This document shows positions 1 through 9,731 of a stretch of DNA of 64,000 bases, one piece after another (within the stretch, counting starts at the first letter, position 1; each line of letters starts with the position of its first letter). Origin of the DNA: Cuniculiplasma divulgatum (GTDB lineage Archaea; Thermoplasmatota; Thermoplasmata; Thermoplasmatales; Thermoplasmataceae); NCBI GenBank assembly GCA_031200235.1, contig CP133595.1:930001-994000 (forward strand), given 5' to 3'. Below the pieces are notes generated by a model. The model was given only the letters and a program-made list of their open reading frames with translations. It ran no database searches and was not told the origin of the DNA. The position numbers and the translations under genes were made by a program.

Positions 1-12
1 TAACGTGTCAGA

Positions 13-22
13 TTTATATATA
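13..22 (+). promoter_or_regulatory. Probable TATA box of the ATP synthase operon
   Basis: The A/T-only stretch tttatatata lies about 30 to 40 bases before the ATG of the K subunit gene. This is a suitable distance for an archaeal promoter with a very short leader. It suggests that the operon starts with the K gene rather than with H and I. No BRE is clear, and any gene upstream of the window is unseen. Confidence 0.5.
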
Positions 23-52
23 CTCCAACAATGATCCTGCGGTGCATAGCGC

Positions 53-283
53 ATGACAATTGACTATACATCAGCATTGTTAGCCATTGCGGCATCCATA
101 TCAATAGCTGGCGGACTTATAGGCACAGGTATGGCACAGCAGGGTATCGGAGCTGCCGGGATGGGGATTATTGCTGAAAAGCCGGAAAAGTTTGGGCAGG
201 TACTGATATTTTTCGTTATCCCGGAGACACTGTGGATAATCGGGTTTGTCCTTGGAATAATTCTGCTGCTTCATATCCTGTGA
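53..283 (+). CDS. atpK: A-type ATP synthase subunit K (membrane rotor ring, c subunit)
   Basis: This 76-residue protein is a hairpin of two membrane segments, the usual form of the proteolipid that makes the rotor ring of archaeal ATP synthase. A Gly/Ala-rich first helix (about residues 8-40) is followed by a polar loop and a second helix. The second helix carries a glutamate in the context IPETLW near residue 58, the expected ion-binding carboxylate. It is the first gene of the operon and subunit E starts 9 bases after its stop. In many archaea subunits H and I precede K, but here they end the operon. Confidence 0.93.
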   Translation: MTIDYTSALLAIAASISIAGGLIGTGMAQQGIGAAGMGIIAEKPEKFGQVLIFFVIPETLWIIGFVLGIILLLHIL

Positions 284-292
284 TGGTAAGAT

Positions 293-859
293 ATGACGCT
301 GGAAGATATCCTGAAAGACATAGAATCCCGGGGAGATGGCGAATTAAAAACGCTTAGTGACTACTATGAACAGAAGATATCAGAAATCAGGAAGAAGCAG
401 GATATTGCTCTAAGGAATCTTCAGGAGAAGTATGAAAAACTCACCGAGGAAGAAGTGCGATCCGTTGAGAGAACAACAATAAGCTCGGGTGAAATGGAAG
501 CCCTGAAGATTGTTAGATCCCGGGAAAGCAGCCTGATTGAGGAGGCCATGGGGAAAGCTACCATATATCTGAAGGAACTGAGGAACTCAAAAGATTATAA
601 GGAAATAATGGCGAAAATGGTAGATGCAGCCCGCCGCAGCCTGGGAAAGAAATTTACCATACGGGTATCAGCCAGGGATTCCAGTCTTATACCGCAATCC
701 AAGGATCTGGTTATCAGGGAGGAGGAAGTTGATCCGTATGGAGGAATAATTGCCGAATCCAGCGATGGCTCCATGCAGATTGACCTGACACTCACATCCA
801 TAATGCAGGACATAAAGGAGAAACTGATTTCCAGAATTTCAGAACACCTGGGGGAATGA
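293..859 (+). CDS. atpE: A-type ATP synthase subunit E (peripheral stalk)
   Basis: The 188-residue protein has a charged, helix-forming N-terminal half rich in Lys and Glu (about residues 10-100) and a globular C-terminal half, as in subunit E of archaeal ATPases. E pairs with subunit H to make the peripheral stalks that hold the A3B3 head against the membrane part. The gene lies between K and C, the position known from other archaeal operons, and subunit C starts four bases after its stop. The call rests on position, length and coiled-coil character as well as the family pattern. Confidence 0.88.
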   Translation: MTLEDILKDIESRGDGELKTLSDYYEQKISEIRKKQDIALRNLQEKYEKLTEEEVRSVERTTISSGEMEALKIVRSRESSLIEEAMGKATIYLKELRNSKDYKEIMAKMVDAARRSLGKKFTIRVSARDSSLIPQSKDLVIREEEVDPYGGIIAESSDGSMQIDLTLTSIMQDIKEKLISRISEHLGE

Positions 860-863
860 TCAT

Positions 864-1922
864 ATGGACCCCACCTACACCGGTGCCTTTGGAAGAGTTC
901 GGGTCTACGGCAACGATTTTCTGCCGGAGGATTTCATCAGAAGGCTAATGGCCACGAAGACCATTGATGAAATGGTCTCTGAGCTCTTCGGCACGTTCTA
1001 CAGGCAGGATATGGAGCTGTTTACGGCAGTCTACAAGGGAATTGACCTCATCAGCATCTCGTTGAACCACAGGCTGATACTGAGGAACAAGATAGCACTT
1101 TTTGCAGCTCCGGTACCCGGCAGGGATGTAATAAGGGCATACCTTTCCAAGTGGGATATTTCAAACATAAAATCCGTTCTATCATCCAAGTACCTGGGTT
1201 ATGGCATAAAGGAAACAGAAAGCTTCCTTGTTAGTTTCAGGGATGTTCCCATCGGTATATTCGGCGGGAACCTCACAAGAGATGACTATAATGCCATGAT
1301 GTCACAGAGTTCCGTGGATTCAGTAGTGAATTATCTTTCCAACTTCGGATACGGACAGCAGATACTGCTCAACATGGACCGGTTCAGGAAATCAGGCGAT
1401 ATCAGCCTCCTCCTCTCAGCTCTTGATACTTACTATTACTCGCAGCTTGTTGAATCAGTAAAATTCTACAATGGAGATGAGGGCCCGTTGAGAGCCTTCA
1501 TTTCAGAGGAGATCGATCTGCGCAACCTCATGATAGTTCTCAAGAGTCTTGATCTGGGAATAGAATTTGAAAGGATCAGGGAAGGCCTGATACCGGCCGG
1601 CACAATGGATATGGGACGGCTTCAGGAGATATTCTCGGCGGGCTCAGTCACGCAGGCCATAGATAAGCTGGGTTCATACGGAAACATGAAACAGGCTGCG
1701 CAGGCTTATGAGCAGACAAGGCGGCTTGAATCCCTGGAGAGCTCAATAAGGTCTGATATCCTGAAAAGATACATTGATATTTTCAATTCGCAGGCTCTTT
1801 CTGTGGGGTCTGTATTCGCATTCATACTGAGGTCTGAGCTTGAGCGTGAGAGAATCAGGTCAGTTTCTCTTGGCAAGTATTATTCTGTCAGCGAGGACCG
1901 GATAAAGTCTCTGATATTTTAG
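864..1922 (+). CDS. atpC: A-type ATP synthase subunit C (central stalk to rotor adaptor)
   Basis: The 352-residue protein matches archaeal subunit C (V-type subunit d) in length, in its mostly helical composition and in its place between E and F. Subunit C is a funnel-shaped protein that sits on the K ring and couples it to the D/F shaft. No catalytic motif is expected and none is seen. The start ATG follows the E stop by four bases, and the F gene follows after nine, so translational coupling is likely. Confidence 0.88.
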   Translation: MDPTYTGAFGRVRVYGNDFLPEDFIRRLMATKTIDEMVSELFGTFYRQDMELFTAVYKGIDLISISLNHRLILRNKIALFAAPVPGRDVIRAYLSKWDISNIKSVLSSKYLGYGIKETESFLVSFRDVPIGIFGGNLTRDDYNAMMSQSSVDSVVNYLSNFGYGQQILLNMDRFRKSGDISLLLSALDTYYYSQLVESVKFYNGDEGPLRAFISEEIDLRNLMIVLKSLDLGIEFERIREGLIPAGTMDMGRLQEIFSAGSVTQAIDKLGSYGNMKQAAQAYEQTRRLESLESSIRSDILKRYIDIFNSQALSVGSVFAFILRSELERERIRSVSLGKYYSVSEDRIKSLIF

Positions 1923-1931
1923 GGTGGTTTC

Positions 1932-2258
1932 ATGATAAAGGGAGAAAAAGTAGGAAATATTGCAGTTATCGGCGAGAGGGAACTGGTTCTGGGTTTCCGC
2001 CTGGTCGGGGTTGAAAACTCATTCATTGCAGAGAAGGAGAAGGGCGTTGAAATGCTTCAGGAAATGATCAGGGAAAAGAAGTTCTCTCTGGTTATGATAT
2101 CTGAAAGCATCAAGTCATTCATGGATCAGAAAACACTCAGGGCTGTTGAAACTTCAACTGATCCGGTGGTTGTTTTCATACCGCTTCCAGGAGGCCAGGA
2201 CCTGGAATCGGTCAACGATCTTGCCAGAAGGGTACTTGGAGTGGAGATTGGTAGGTGA
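1932..2258 (+). CDS. atpF: A-type ATP synthase subunit F (central stalk)
   Basis: This 108-residue protein has the alternating strand and helix pattern of subunit F, a small Rossmann-like protein bound to subunit D in the rotating shaft. The N-terminal run IAVIGERELVLGFRLVGV is typical of the family, as is the later block VVFIPLPG. A GGTGG ribosome binding site precedes the ATG. The A subunit gene follows after three bases. Confidence 0.9.
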   Translation: MIKGEKVGNIAVIGERELVLGFRLVGVENSFIAEKEKGVEMLQEMIREKKFSLVMISESIKSFMDQKTLRAVETSTDPVVVFIPLPGGQDLESVNDLARRVLGVEIGR

Positions 2259-2261
2259 GTT

Positions 2262-4013
2262 ATGGGAAAGATAGTAAGAATTTCAGGGCCAGTTGTGGTT
2301 GCTGAAGATGTTGAAGATGCAAGGATGTTCGATGTGGTAAGGGTCGGCGAGCTTGGCCTGGTTGGCGAGATAATACGAATAACAGGAAACAGGTCAACAG
2401 TGCAGGTTTATGAGGATACCAGCGGCATAAGGCCCGGTGAAAAGGTGGAGAGCACCCATAAGCCGCTTTCCGTGGATCTGGGCCCCGGATTGCTCAAGTC
2501 AATATACGACGGAATACAGAGGCCACTGGACGTGATCCGTGCAAAGACCGGGGATTTCATCAGGAGGGGATTCACTGCTGCTCCACTTGATGAAGAAAAG
2601 CTGTGGGAGTTCACTCCGGTCATAAAGGACGGATCAAAGGTTGTCCAGGGCCAGATCGTCGGCACTGTGCAGGAAACAGGCATTATAAGCCACAAGATTA
2701 TGGTTCCATTTGGAGTCTCTGGGATCATAAAGGGCCTGAAGGCGGGCAAATTCAAGGTTTCAGACAAGATTGCAGTGGTGGAGACGGAAAGTGGCGAGGA
2801 AATCATAAGGCTCAAGCAGGAATGGCCGGTGAGGGTTGCAAGAAAGGTCATCAGGAAGCTTGCTCCGGAAATCCCGCTCATCACAGGGCAGAGAGTTATT
2901 GACACCTTTTTCCCGGTTGCAAAGGGCGGCACCGTTGCCGTCCCTGGCCCCTTCGGAAGCGGAAAGACAGTTGTGCAGCATCAACTTTCAAAGTGGGCAG
3001 ACAGCGATATAGTGGTATACGTGGGATGCGGCGAGAGGGGAAACGAGATGACAGAAATCCTCACCACATTCCCTGAGCTTACTGATCCGAAGTCTGGAAA
3101 GCCTCTTATGGAAAGGACAGTGCTCATAGCCAACACCTCAAACATGCCTGTGGCGGCCAGGGAGGCCAGCATATATACAGGTATAACAATTGCTGAATAT
3201 TACAGGGATATGGGGTACGGAGTTGCACTCATGGCAGACAGTACCTCCAGATGGGCAGAAGCCCTCCGTGAAATTTCTGGCAGGCTTGAGGAAATGCCCG
3301 GTGAAGAGGGATACCCTGCGTATCTTGGAAGAAGGCTTTCTGAGTTCTATGAAAGGTCCGGAAACGCCGTGGTCACATCGGACGATGACAGGATAGGATC
3401 AATAACAATTGTGGGTGCAGTTTCACCACCAGGCGGAGACATATCAGAGCCGGTCTCTCAGAATACCCTCAGGGTCACAAGGGTTTTCTGGGCACTTGAT
3501 TCATCACTGGCATCCAGACGTCATTTCCCGTCAATAAACTGGCTCAACAGTTATTCCCTGTATGAGCCTGACCTGAGGAAATGGTTTGATGAAAACGTGG
3601 CAAAGGACTGGGGTGACATGTATGACGAGGCCATGGGCATACTCCAGAAGGAGGCAGAACTGCAGGAAGTTGTTCAGCTGGTTGGTTTTGACGCTCTTCC
3701 GGAGCGGGAGAAAAACATCCTGGACATAGCAAGAATGCTCAGGGAGGATTTCCTGCAGCAGAGTGCTTTCGACGAGGTTGACCAGTACTGTTCCATAAAG
3801 AAGCAGTACGGAATGCTGAAGGCCATCCTTGCACTTGGAAAGGAGCAGTCCAGGGCTCTTGAGAAGGGGCTTTCCATGGTGCAGGTGCAGAGTGTCAGGG
3901 CACGTGACATGATTTCAAGGATGAAGGAGGTAAAGGAAGATGAATTCCCTGCATACCTGGAGAATGTGCTGTCAGAGATCACAGGACAGATTGAAAGTTT
4001 GATGGAGGCTTGA
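2262..4013 (+). CDS. atpA: A-type ATP synthase catalytic subunit A
   Basis: The 583-residue subunit A hydrolyses or makes ATP in the A3B3 head. The N-terminal barrel is followed by the non-homologous insertion typical of A/V-type A subunits, then the nucleotide-binding domain with an uninterrupted P-loop GPFGSGKT near residues 229-236. Further family blocks are [22 protein letters not shown] and the region around [10 protein letters not shown]. The C-terminal helical domain is complete. No intein is present, although Thermoplasma A subunits are known to carry one in the P-loop region. The next gene has its ATG shortly after this stop, with a GGAGG site inside the end of this gene. Confidence 0.97.
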   Translation: MGKIVRISGPVVVAEDVEDARMFDVVRVGELGLVGEIIRITGNRSTVQVYEDTSGIRPGEKVESTHKPLSVDLGPGLLKSIYDGIQRPLDVIRAKTGDFIRRGFTAAPLDEEKLWEFTPVIKDGSKVVQGQIVGTVQETGIISHKIMVPFGVSGIIKGLKAGKFKVSDKIAVVETESGEEIIRLKQEWPVRVARKVIRKLAPEIPLITGQRVIDTFFPVAKGGTVAVPGPFGSGKTVVQHQLSKWADSDIVVYVGCGERGNEMTEILTTFPELTDPKSGKPLMERTVLIANTSNMPVAAREASIYTGITIAEYYRDMGYGVALMADSTSRWAEALREISGRLEEMPGEEGYPAYLGRRLSEFYERSGNAVVTSDDDRIGSITIVGAVSPPGGDISEPVSQNTLRVTRVFWALDSSLASRRHFPSINWLNSYSLYEPDLRKWFDENVAKDWGDMYDEAMGILQKEAELQEVVQLVGFDALPEREKNILDIARMLREDFLQQSAFDEVDQYCSIKKQYGMLKAILALGKEQSRALEKGLSMVQVQSVRARDMISRMKEVKEDEFPAYLENVLSEITGQIESLMEA

Positions 4014-4015
4014 AA

Positions 4016-5401
4016 ATGCCACAGGTTAGCTATAAAACAGTATCACAGATTGCAGGTCCGCTTGTTTTTGTTGAAAAGGTGGAGAATGCGGCATACAACG
4101 AGCTTGTTGAAATAACCCTGGGAAACGGGGAGAAGAGATCAGGGCAGGTTCTTGACACGGGGAGAGGACTGGCCGTTGTTCAGGTGTTCGGTGCAACCTC
4201 AGGAATGGATGTAAGCAACACCAGGGTGAAGTTTCTGGGCAGCACAGCCCGGGTCTCCGTCTCAGATGAAATGCTCGGCCGTATATTCAACGGGCTTGGT
4301 GAACCCATCGACGGCCTTCCTCCAATAGTGAGCAAGGAAAGGGTGGAAGTGGTCGGAAACGCAATGAATCCATACTCCAGGGAGGAGCCTTCCGAGTTTA
4401 TTGAAACCGGCATTTCAACCATAGACGGGATGAATACCCTGGTAAGGGGACAGAAACTTCCCATATTCTCATCGGCAGGCCTCTCCCACAACCGCCTTGC
4501 AGCACAGATCGCACGCCAGGCAAAGGTGCTGGGCAGCAGCGAGGATTTCGCTGTAATATTCGGCGCCATGGGAATAACCAGCGAAGAGGCAAACTACTTC
4601 GTGAGCGAATTCACCAAGACAGGAGCAATTTCAAGATCGGTGCTATTCCTCAACCTTTCATCGGATCCAAGCATGGAAAGGATAATACTGCCAAAGGTTG
4701 CCCTCACAACTGCTGAGTATCTGGCCTATGAGAAGGAAATGCACATACTGGTCATTCTCTCAGACATGACAAATTACTGCGAGGCGCTCCGTGAGATATC
4801 GTCTGCAAGGGAAGAGGTTCCGGGAAGACGTGGTTTCCCAGGATATATGTACACAGATTTGAGCACCATTTATGAGAGGGCCGGAAAGATAAGGGGCAAG
4901 AATGGATCAATAACACAGATTCCCATACTGACCATGCCTGGTGATGATATCACAAACCCGATTCCAGACCTTACGGGATACATTACAGAAGGCCAGATCG
5001 TTCTTAGCAGGGACCTCCAGAGAAAGGGAATATATCCTCCAGTTGATGTCCTGCCGTCGCTTTCCAGGCTCATGAACCAGGGCATAGGCAAGGGGAGGAC
5101 AAGGGAGGATCACCGCGGCGTGGCAGATCAGATATATGCTGCATACGCAAACGGAAAGGATCTGAGGTCCCTGAGCGCCATAGTTGGAGAGGAGGCTCTG
5201 GGTCCAAATGACAGGAAATACCTGAAGTTTGCAGATGAGTTCGAAAAGAGGTACGTGAACCAGGGTTTCTACGACGACAGATCCATTGAGGATACCCTGG
5301 GCATTGGCTGGGATCTGCTTTCTGAGCTTCCGGAATCCGACATGAAAAGGGTAAAGAAAGACTTCATAGACAGATACGGGAAGTGGAATAAGGAGGACTG
5401 A
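4016..5401 (+). CDS. atpB: A-type ATP synthase regulatory subunit B
   Basis: This protein of about 461 residues is the non-catalytic B subunit of the A3B3 head. It has the F1-like fold but no P-loop, as expected. Family blocks include [20 protein letters not shown], the segment [16 protein letters not shown] and a [15 protein letters not shown] block. A TTG two codons upstream (4010) overlaps the A stop, but the ATG at 4016 is preferred because GGAGG at 4004-4008 is well spaced from it. The stop codon shares bases with the start of subunit D (TGATG), so the genes are translationally coupled. Confidence 0.96.
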   Translation: MPQVSYKTVSQIAGPLVFVEKVENAAYNELVEITLGNGEKRSGQVLDTGRGLAVVQVFGATSGMDVSNTRVKFLGSTARVSVSDEMLGRIFNGLGEPIDGLPPIVSKERVEVVGNAMNPYSREEPSEFIETGISTIDGMNTLVRGQKLPIFSSAGLSHNRLAAQIARQAKVLGSSEDFAVIFGAMGITSEEANYFVSEFTKTGAISRSVLFLNLSSDPSMERIILPKVALTTAEYLAYEKEMHILVILSDMTNYCEALREISSAREEVPGRRGFPGYMYTDLSTIYERAGKIRGKNGSITQIPILTMPGDDITNPIPDLTGYITEGQIVLSRDLQRKGIYPPVDVLPSLSRLMNQGIGKGRTREDHRGVADQIYAAYANGKDLRSLSAIVGEEALGPNDRKYLKFADEFEKRYVNQGFYDDRSIEDTLGIGWDLLSELPESDMKRVKKDFIDRYGKWNKED

Positions 5402-6039
5402 TGTCGCAGCTTGATATTAAGCCAACCAGGATAGAACTCATTCGGACAAACAGGAGGATAAAGCTTGCCAAGCGCGGCCTTGATCTCCTGAAAATGAAGC
5501 GTTCCTCACTGGTCATGGAGTTCTTTTCCATCAGCAGGTCAGTGAAGGGCCTCAGGGAAAACCTCAGGGGAGACATAGGGGAGGCCATCGAGACTGTCAG
5601 GATGGCAGAGATAATCTCCGGGACAATGGAACTGGAGAGAATTGCGTACATGTCAGCTGATTCCACTGTGGCAGTAAACATGAAGAATGTCATGGGAGTC
5701 AGGATACCAGAACTGAGCCGAAGCTACAACCAGACAATACTGTCAAACCAGTACAGGGCAATATCTGTGCCTACACCAATAAATGATGCCATAAAGACAT
5801 TCGAGAGAATATACGTGCAGCTTGTGGAGATAGCCGAGAAGGAAAACTCCATGAGAAAACTTCTGCATGAGATAGATAAGACCAAGAGAAGATCCAACGC
5901 CATTGAGAACATACTCATTCCCCAATTGACGTCCAGCGCCAAGTTCATAAGGATGAGGCTGGACGAGATCGAAAGAGATATGTTCACCACACTGAAGATG
6001 ATAAAGAGGAAGATGGGAAGAAGGGAGGAATCGGCCTAA
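5401..6039 (+). CDS. atpD: A-type ATP synthase subunit D (central shaft)
   Basis: The 212-residue protein is almost wholly helical, with long charged N- and C-terminal helices that form the antiparallel coiled coil of the rotating shaft. The N-terminal block PTRIELIRTNRRIKLAKRG and the following LLKMKR are typical of archaeal and vacuolar D subunits. An AGGAGG site at 5391-5396 precedes the ATG, which overlaps the B stop. In many archaea D is at or near the end of the operon. Here three more genes follow without a gap. Confidence 0.93.
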   Translation: MSQLDIKPTRIELIRTNRRIKLAKRGLDLLKMKRSSLVMEFFSISRSVKGLRENLRGDIGEAIETVRMAEIISGTMELERIAYMSADSTVAVNMKNVMGVRIPELSRSYNQTILSNQYRAISVPTPINDAIKTFERIYVQLVEIAEKENSMRKLLHEIDKTKRRSNAIENILIPQLTSSAKFIRMRLDEIERDMFTTLKMIKRKMGRREESA

Positions 6040-6213
6040 ATGAAATACTGGGAGCAGCCGCTGATGAAATACAAACAGCATATAGTTACGCCTGTTGAGG
6101 TGAGGAACAACCGGAACCTGAGGCTGTTCAGGAGGATCAGGATACTTTTTGCAGTGGTTAACCCGGTAATTTCAGTGGTGGTTCTTTCAATGATTGCACT
6201 GGGGGTTATATGA
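6040..6213 (+). CDS. Small one-helix membrane protein in the ATP synthase operon (AhaG-like position)
   Basis: A 57-codon gene is wedged between subunits D and H. Its ATG begins directly after the D stop, and its own stop overlaps the H start in an ATGA. The protein has a basic N-terminal part (two tyrosine-containing blocks and a run of Arg residues around 20-35) and one hydrophobic C-terminal helix of about 22 residues. Methanosarcina has a comparably small hydrophobic gene, ahaG, right after D, with no settled role. I infer an assembly or accessory membrane protein. Sequence homology to AhaG has not been shown. Confidence 0.7.
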   Translation: MKYWEQPLMKYKQHIVTPVEVRNNRNLRLFRRIRILFAVVNPVISVVVLSMIALGVI

Positions 6214-6533
6214 TGGACGATCTTGAAACACTTAAGGTCATAAAGGAAAAGGAGGATTCCATAAATTCAAGGATTCAGGAGATCAAGGAACAGAAGGAAA
6301 AGGAAATCAGCAGCCTTGAAGCTGGCTTTGATGCCATCCTGAAGGCGAAGGAGGAAGAGCTGGAGATACAGAAGCAGAAGAGTGTGGACGAGGCCCTCCG
6401 TTCAGCAAAGGCAAAGGCTGAAAGCCTCATCCGGGATGCAATGGACAGATCCTCAAGACTGACCCTCACAGTTAAGGATGAGGACATAGAGAAATACGTG
6501 CACGAAGCAATAATGGAATACCTGGAGGCTTAA
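6210..6533 (+). CDS. atpH: A-type ATP synthase subunit H (peripheral stalk)
   Basis: The 107-residue protein is a nearly continuous coiled coil rich in Glu and Lys from about residue 5 to 80, with a short C-terminal end. This is the character of subunit H, which winds around subunit E in the peripheral stalk and contacts subunit I. The gene directly precedes subunit I, as in other archaea where H-I begin the operon. Two adjacent ATG codons (6210 and 6213) could serve as start. Confidence 0.85.
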   Translation: MMDDLETLKVIKEKEDSINSRIQEIKEQKEKEISSLEAGFDAILKAKEEELEIQKQKSVDEALRSAKAKAESLIRDAMDRSSRLTLTVKDEDIEKYVHEAIMEYLEA

Positions 6534-6534
6534 T

Positions 6535-8556
6535 ATGGGAATCAGGCCGGAGAAGATGATCAGGATAAGGATCATCGGATCAAACATGCGCAAGGATTCC
6601 ATAATCACTGCGCTTCACGATGCCGGCGTAATACAGCTGGAACAGGTGGCGCCTGATGTGTCAAAGCTCCTGGGGCAGGCAAAACCCGGGGAGAACTACA
6701 GGACAGTAAACACACTGCTCCAGAGGTTCAGGGGTTACGAGAACATCCTTCCTCCGTCTGAAGTCAGGACAAAGAAAACTTTCACTTCCATTTCCGAGCT
6801 TGTGAAGGAGGCCTCCAGCATTGATCTGGAGGATCACCTTAGAACCCTGAAGGACCAGGAAACTGATCTCCTGGCAAGAATTAAGGAGATAGACAACAGG
6901 CTTTCTGTTGTGAAGGACCTCCAGGGGATCAAATATGATCTTTCAATCTTCAACGGCACATCAATCATATCGTACATACTGAAGGACTGGGATGCCGAGG
7001 ATCCGGTCACGGCAATAAAGGCAACAATTCCAGATGCATCAATAATACAGATAAACCGGAAGGTGTACATCGTGTCAATTCCGGCTGCAAGGGATTCTGA
7101 TCTTGCAAGGATTGCCAACGACATGGGATTCAGGATAATCCATATCCCGGAGATGACCGGGACACCTGAAGCCTACCTCAGCTACCTCACCCAGAAGAGG
7201 AAGGAAGATCAGGAATCCCTGGACAGGATACACGCTGAACTGGCCCACATCTCAGCCGACTACTATGAGCAAATTGCCCAGATAAGGGAACAGCTTGAGA
7301 TCGAGAACAAGAAGCTTGAGGTTTCCGAGAAGCTGGCTTCCACCCAGGATGCCTTCGTGATGGAGGGCTGGGTTCCAAAGAGATATCTCCGGTCAACAGT
7401 GGAACTGGTGACCAGGGCAGCTGAGGGCAGCGTGCTTATCAACGAGGTTGAAACAAAGGATGTACCGCCAACGCTGCTTGAAAATCCAAAGAAATTCAGG
7501 ATATTCGAGTTTTTCGTGAGATTCTACAGCCTTCCGCAGGAGTTCGAATTTGATCCCACAATGATTTTCGGCATCATATTCCCAATATTCTTCGGCATAA
7601 TGGTGGGAGATTGGGGATACGGCCTTGCCATACTTGCCCTTGCAATATGGATGGTGAGGAAACTATCCAGGCCTGGTAGCAGTACGATTCTCCCAAAGTC
7701 GCTTACCAGGTTCGCCATGACAATATTCGGCCGCAATCCGCTCCTGATACTTGGAAAAACGCTTATTCCCGCTTCAATTGTGGCCATTGCTGTTGGGCTT
7801 CTCTTCAACAACTTCTTCGGATTCCCCCTGCTTCCAGTGACAGTTTTCGAGACCAGCACAGGATTTTCAGGAGCACATATTGGGGCGTTCCCTCCTACTC
7901 CCACTGTCATATTCCATGTCTCCTTCATGATACCAAAACTCCTGCTCTTCACCGGATACATCGGTCTGGCAATGGTCTCATTCGGCCTCATTCTGGGGCT
8001 TGTAAATGAGGCATCTCTTGGACACAGGAAGGGAGTTGCAGGAAAGATTGGGTGGCTCATGATGGCGTGGGGCATTGCAATATTCGGGCTGGACCTAATA
8101 CACCAGCACAGTGGCCTTTCATTCAACATTCATACGGATCCAAGTGCAGTCCTCTCCATCCTGGTATTTCTGGCAGGAATAATTGTGGTTGGAGTATCCG
8201 AGGGTACGCGGGGAGCTGTTGAAATCCCATCCATAATCAGCCACATCCTTTCATACACCAGGATACTGGGGATACTCCTTGCTTCGGTGATTCTGGCGCA
8301 GGTCATTGACCTCATATTCATGAAAGGTGTGATGAAATCTCCAGCACTTGCCGTGGTGGGCATAATAATACTGATCCTGGGGCAGCTTTTCAACCTGGTC
8401 ATTGCCATATTCGAGCCCGGCATACAGGGCGCAAGGCTGATCTATGTGGAATTCTTCTCAAAATTCTATTACGGTAACGGGAAGATTTTCCGGCCCTTCA
8501 GGACACAGAGAAAGTATACAAACCCGGCATACACCCTGGATCCGGAAAAGAAGTGA
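6535..8556 (+). CDS. atpI: A-type ATP synthase membrane subunit I (a-subunit, ion channel)
   Basis: The 673-residue protein has a soluble N-terminal half of about 340 residues with coiled-coil arms, then a C-terminal half of about seven or eight membrane helices. Subunit I is the stator membrane protein that forms the ion half-channels against the K ring. The segment HILSYTRILGILLASVILAQ contains the arginine expected to face the rotor carboxylate. The gene ends the operon. Its stop is directly adjacent to the stop of the convergent small membrane protein gene. Confidence 0.95.
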   Translation: MGIRPEKMIRIRIIGSNMRKDSIITALHDAGVIQLEQVAPDVSKLLGQAKPGENYRTVNTLLQRFRGYENILPPSEVRTKKTFTSISELVKEASSIDLEDHLRTLKDQETDLLARIKEIDNRLSVVKDLQGIKYDLSIFNGTSIISYILKDWDAEDPVTAIKATIPDASIIQINRKVYIVSIPAARDSDLARIANDMGFRIIHIPEMTGTPEAYLSYLTQKRKEDQESLDRIHAELAHISADYYEQIAQIREQLEIENKKLEVSEKLASTQDAFVMEGWVPKRYLRSTVELVTRAAEGSVLINEVETKDVPPTLLENPKKFRIFEFFVRFYSLPQEFEFDPTMIFGIIFPIFFGIMVGDWGYGLAILALAIWMVRKLSRPGSSTILPKSLTRFAMTIFGRNPLLILGKTLIPASIVAIAVGLLFNNFFGFPLLPVTVFETSTGFSGAHIGAFPPTPTVIFHVSFMIPKLLLFTGYIGLAMVSFGLILGLVNEASLGHRKGVAGKIGWLMMAWGIAIFGLDLIHQHSGLSFNIHTDPSAVLSILVFLAGIIVVGVSEGTRGAVEIPSIISHILSYTRILGILLASVILAQVIDLIFMKGVMKSPALAVVGIIILILGQLFNLVIAIFEPGIQGARLIYVEFFSKFYYGNGKIFRPFRTQRKYTNPAYTLDPEKK

Positions 8557-8814
8557 TCAGGCCTTCTTTTCCCTTCCCACCATTACATATTTTCTGAAGC
8601 TGAATCCGGCCCAGGCTATTTCAATTACCCCGAAGGGCCATACACCTGCAAGGAACCCGTATGCCGAGGAAAATAAGCACATCACACCGAACATGAGGGT
8701 GAAGACCCTGTTCCTGTTCTCATATATGTAGAATATCATCATTATGACCAGAACAACTGCACCATAGATATTCACAGGGGACAAAACCTGCATTGCAGGG
8801 GAGTTCATGGGCAT
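8557..8814 (-). CDS. Small hypothetical membrane protein
   Basis: I do not recognise this protein. From the ATG at 8814 it would have 85 residues. It shows two or three hydrophobic helices: one in the first third ending in YIYENRNR, then a longer hydrophobic stretch with two aromatic-rich halves, and a basic C-terminus. In-frame starts also exist at 8847 (ATG) and 8868 (GTG), which would add a basic N-terminal extension. It converges tail to tail with the ATP synthase operon with no intervening base. No function is suggested by the context. Confidence 0.55.
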   Translation of the reverse strand: MPMNSPAMQVLSPVNIYGAVVLVIMMIFYIYENRNRVFTLMFGVMCLFSSAYGFLAGVWPFGVIEIAWAGFSFRKYVMVGREKKA

Positions 8815-8974
8815 AATAATTTGTTTGCATTGCCGTGCAGTTCTCATGAGTTGTGTTCCCGGCAACACTTAACGTTGCCTGAACTGATCCGCTCATGGAG
8901 TAATCTCAGGATATCATGGTGCTGGATTGTCGGGAAGACCCGCAATGAAGTCAGAGATTATATCTGCAGTTGCA

Positions 8975-9610
8975 TCAGATTATGAAATCGCTCTCAGCAG
9001 GTATGCGTATGAAATTGATGAGCTGGAAGGTATTTTTCATAAGACTGTTGCTGACCCTGCCACGTGGTTTTGTGGCAATCTTCCATCCCGTCTCCAGCCT
9101 GAGGGCCCATATTTCCTCCCGGAGCACATCCCTGAAGGCATCCATTTCTTCCGGGTTGCGGAACGATATTGAGGCAACAAAGTTGTAGCCTCTCCTGCCA
9201 CGCCTGCCTGTGCGCTTTCTCAGGGCCACTGAGTATGCGGTTGTTATATCGATGTCCACAGCACTGAGATCCATGATATTGCGAACGAACCTTGGATGGT
9301 AGAAGTCACTGATCCGCCTGTCACGACGGGCATTGGTCAGCACAATATGGCTGCTGAAAACGTCCGGAGGGGTACTTTCCTCAAACATCGCCCCATACAG
9401 GCGGAAAAAGAATGCGTGAAGCCTTTCCAGACCTCCCTGTGAGGTGCTGTATATGAAAAACCTTCTTGATGTATGGGTGGATATTGCGAGAAAGCGGTTT
9501 TCCTGCCCGTCAGGGGGAAGCAGCAGGTAGGATTTCTCTCCATAAAGAAGGCTGTCTGTGCGTATATCGTCCTGTGTGAATATGATCTCCTCCCATTTTC
9601 CGCTTTCCAT
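8975..9610 (-). CDS. Hypothetical protein, 211 residues
   Basis: I do not recognise a named family. The protein is soluble-looking, without signal peptide or membrane helices. It has a basic cluster RKRTGRRGRRG near the middle and several aromatic/basic patches (RRFFIYSTS, DFYHPRFVRNI). The frame is open over its full length and the predicted protein has ordinary composition, so it is probably real. It stands alone between a small membrane protein gene and the S9 peptidase on the other strand. Confidence 0.65.
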   Translation of the reverse strand: MESGKWEEIIFTQDDIRTDSLLYGEKSYLLLPPDGQENRFLAISTHTSRRFFIYSTSQGGLERLHAFFFRLYGAMFEESTPPDVFSSHIVLTNARRDRRISDFYHPRFVRNIMDLSAVDIDITTAYSVALRKRTGRRGRRGYNFVASISFRNPEEMDAFRDVLREEIWALRLETGWKIATKPRGRVSNSLMKNTFQLINFIRIPAESDFII

Positions 9611-9731
9611 GGAGATGGGTTAAGGGAAGCAGTATGATTATTCTTATGGTTCTGTGCTGGCATTGCCAAAAAAACACCCAATGTTCTGGGAGATTCAGAC
9701 AAATATAATACTGACATGTAAATAAGTCCCC

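Noticed and set aside
2408-2932. Long open frame on the minus strand opposite atpA
   Set aside because: It lies wholly inside a certain gene and its translation matches no protein pattern.
9337-9717. Open frame overlapping the 211-residue hypothetical gene
   Set aside because: It shares most of its length with the better frame at 8975-9610, and its translation has an irregular composition.
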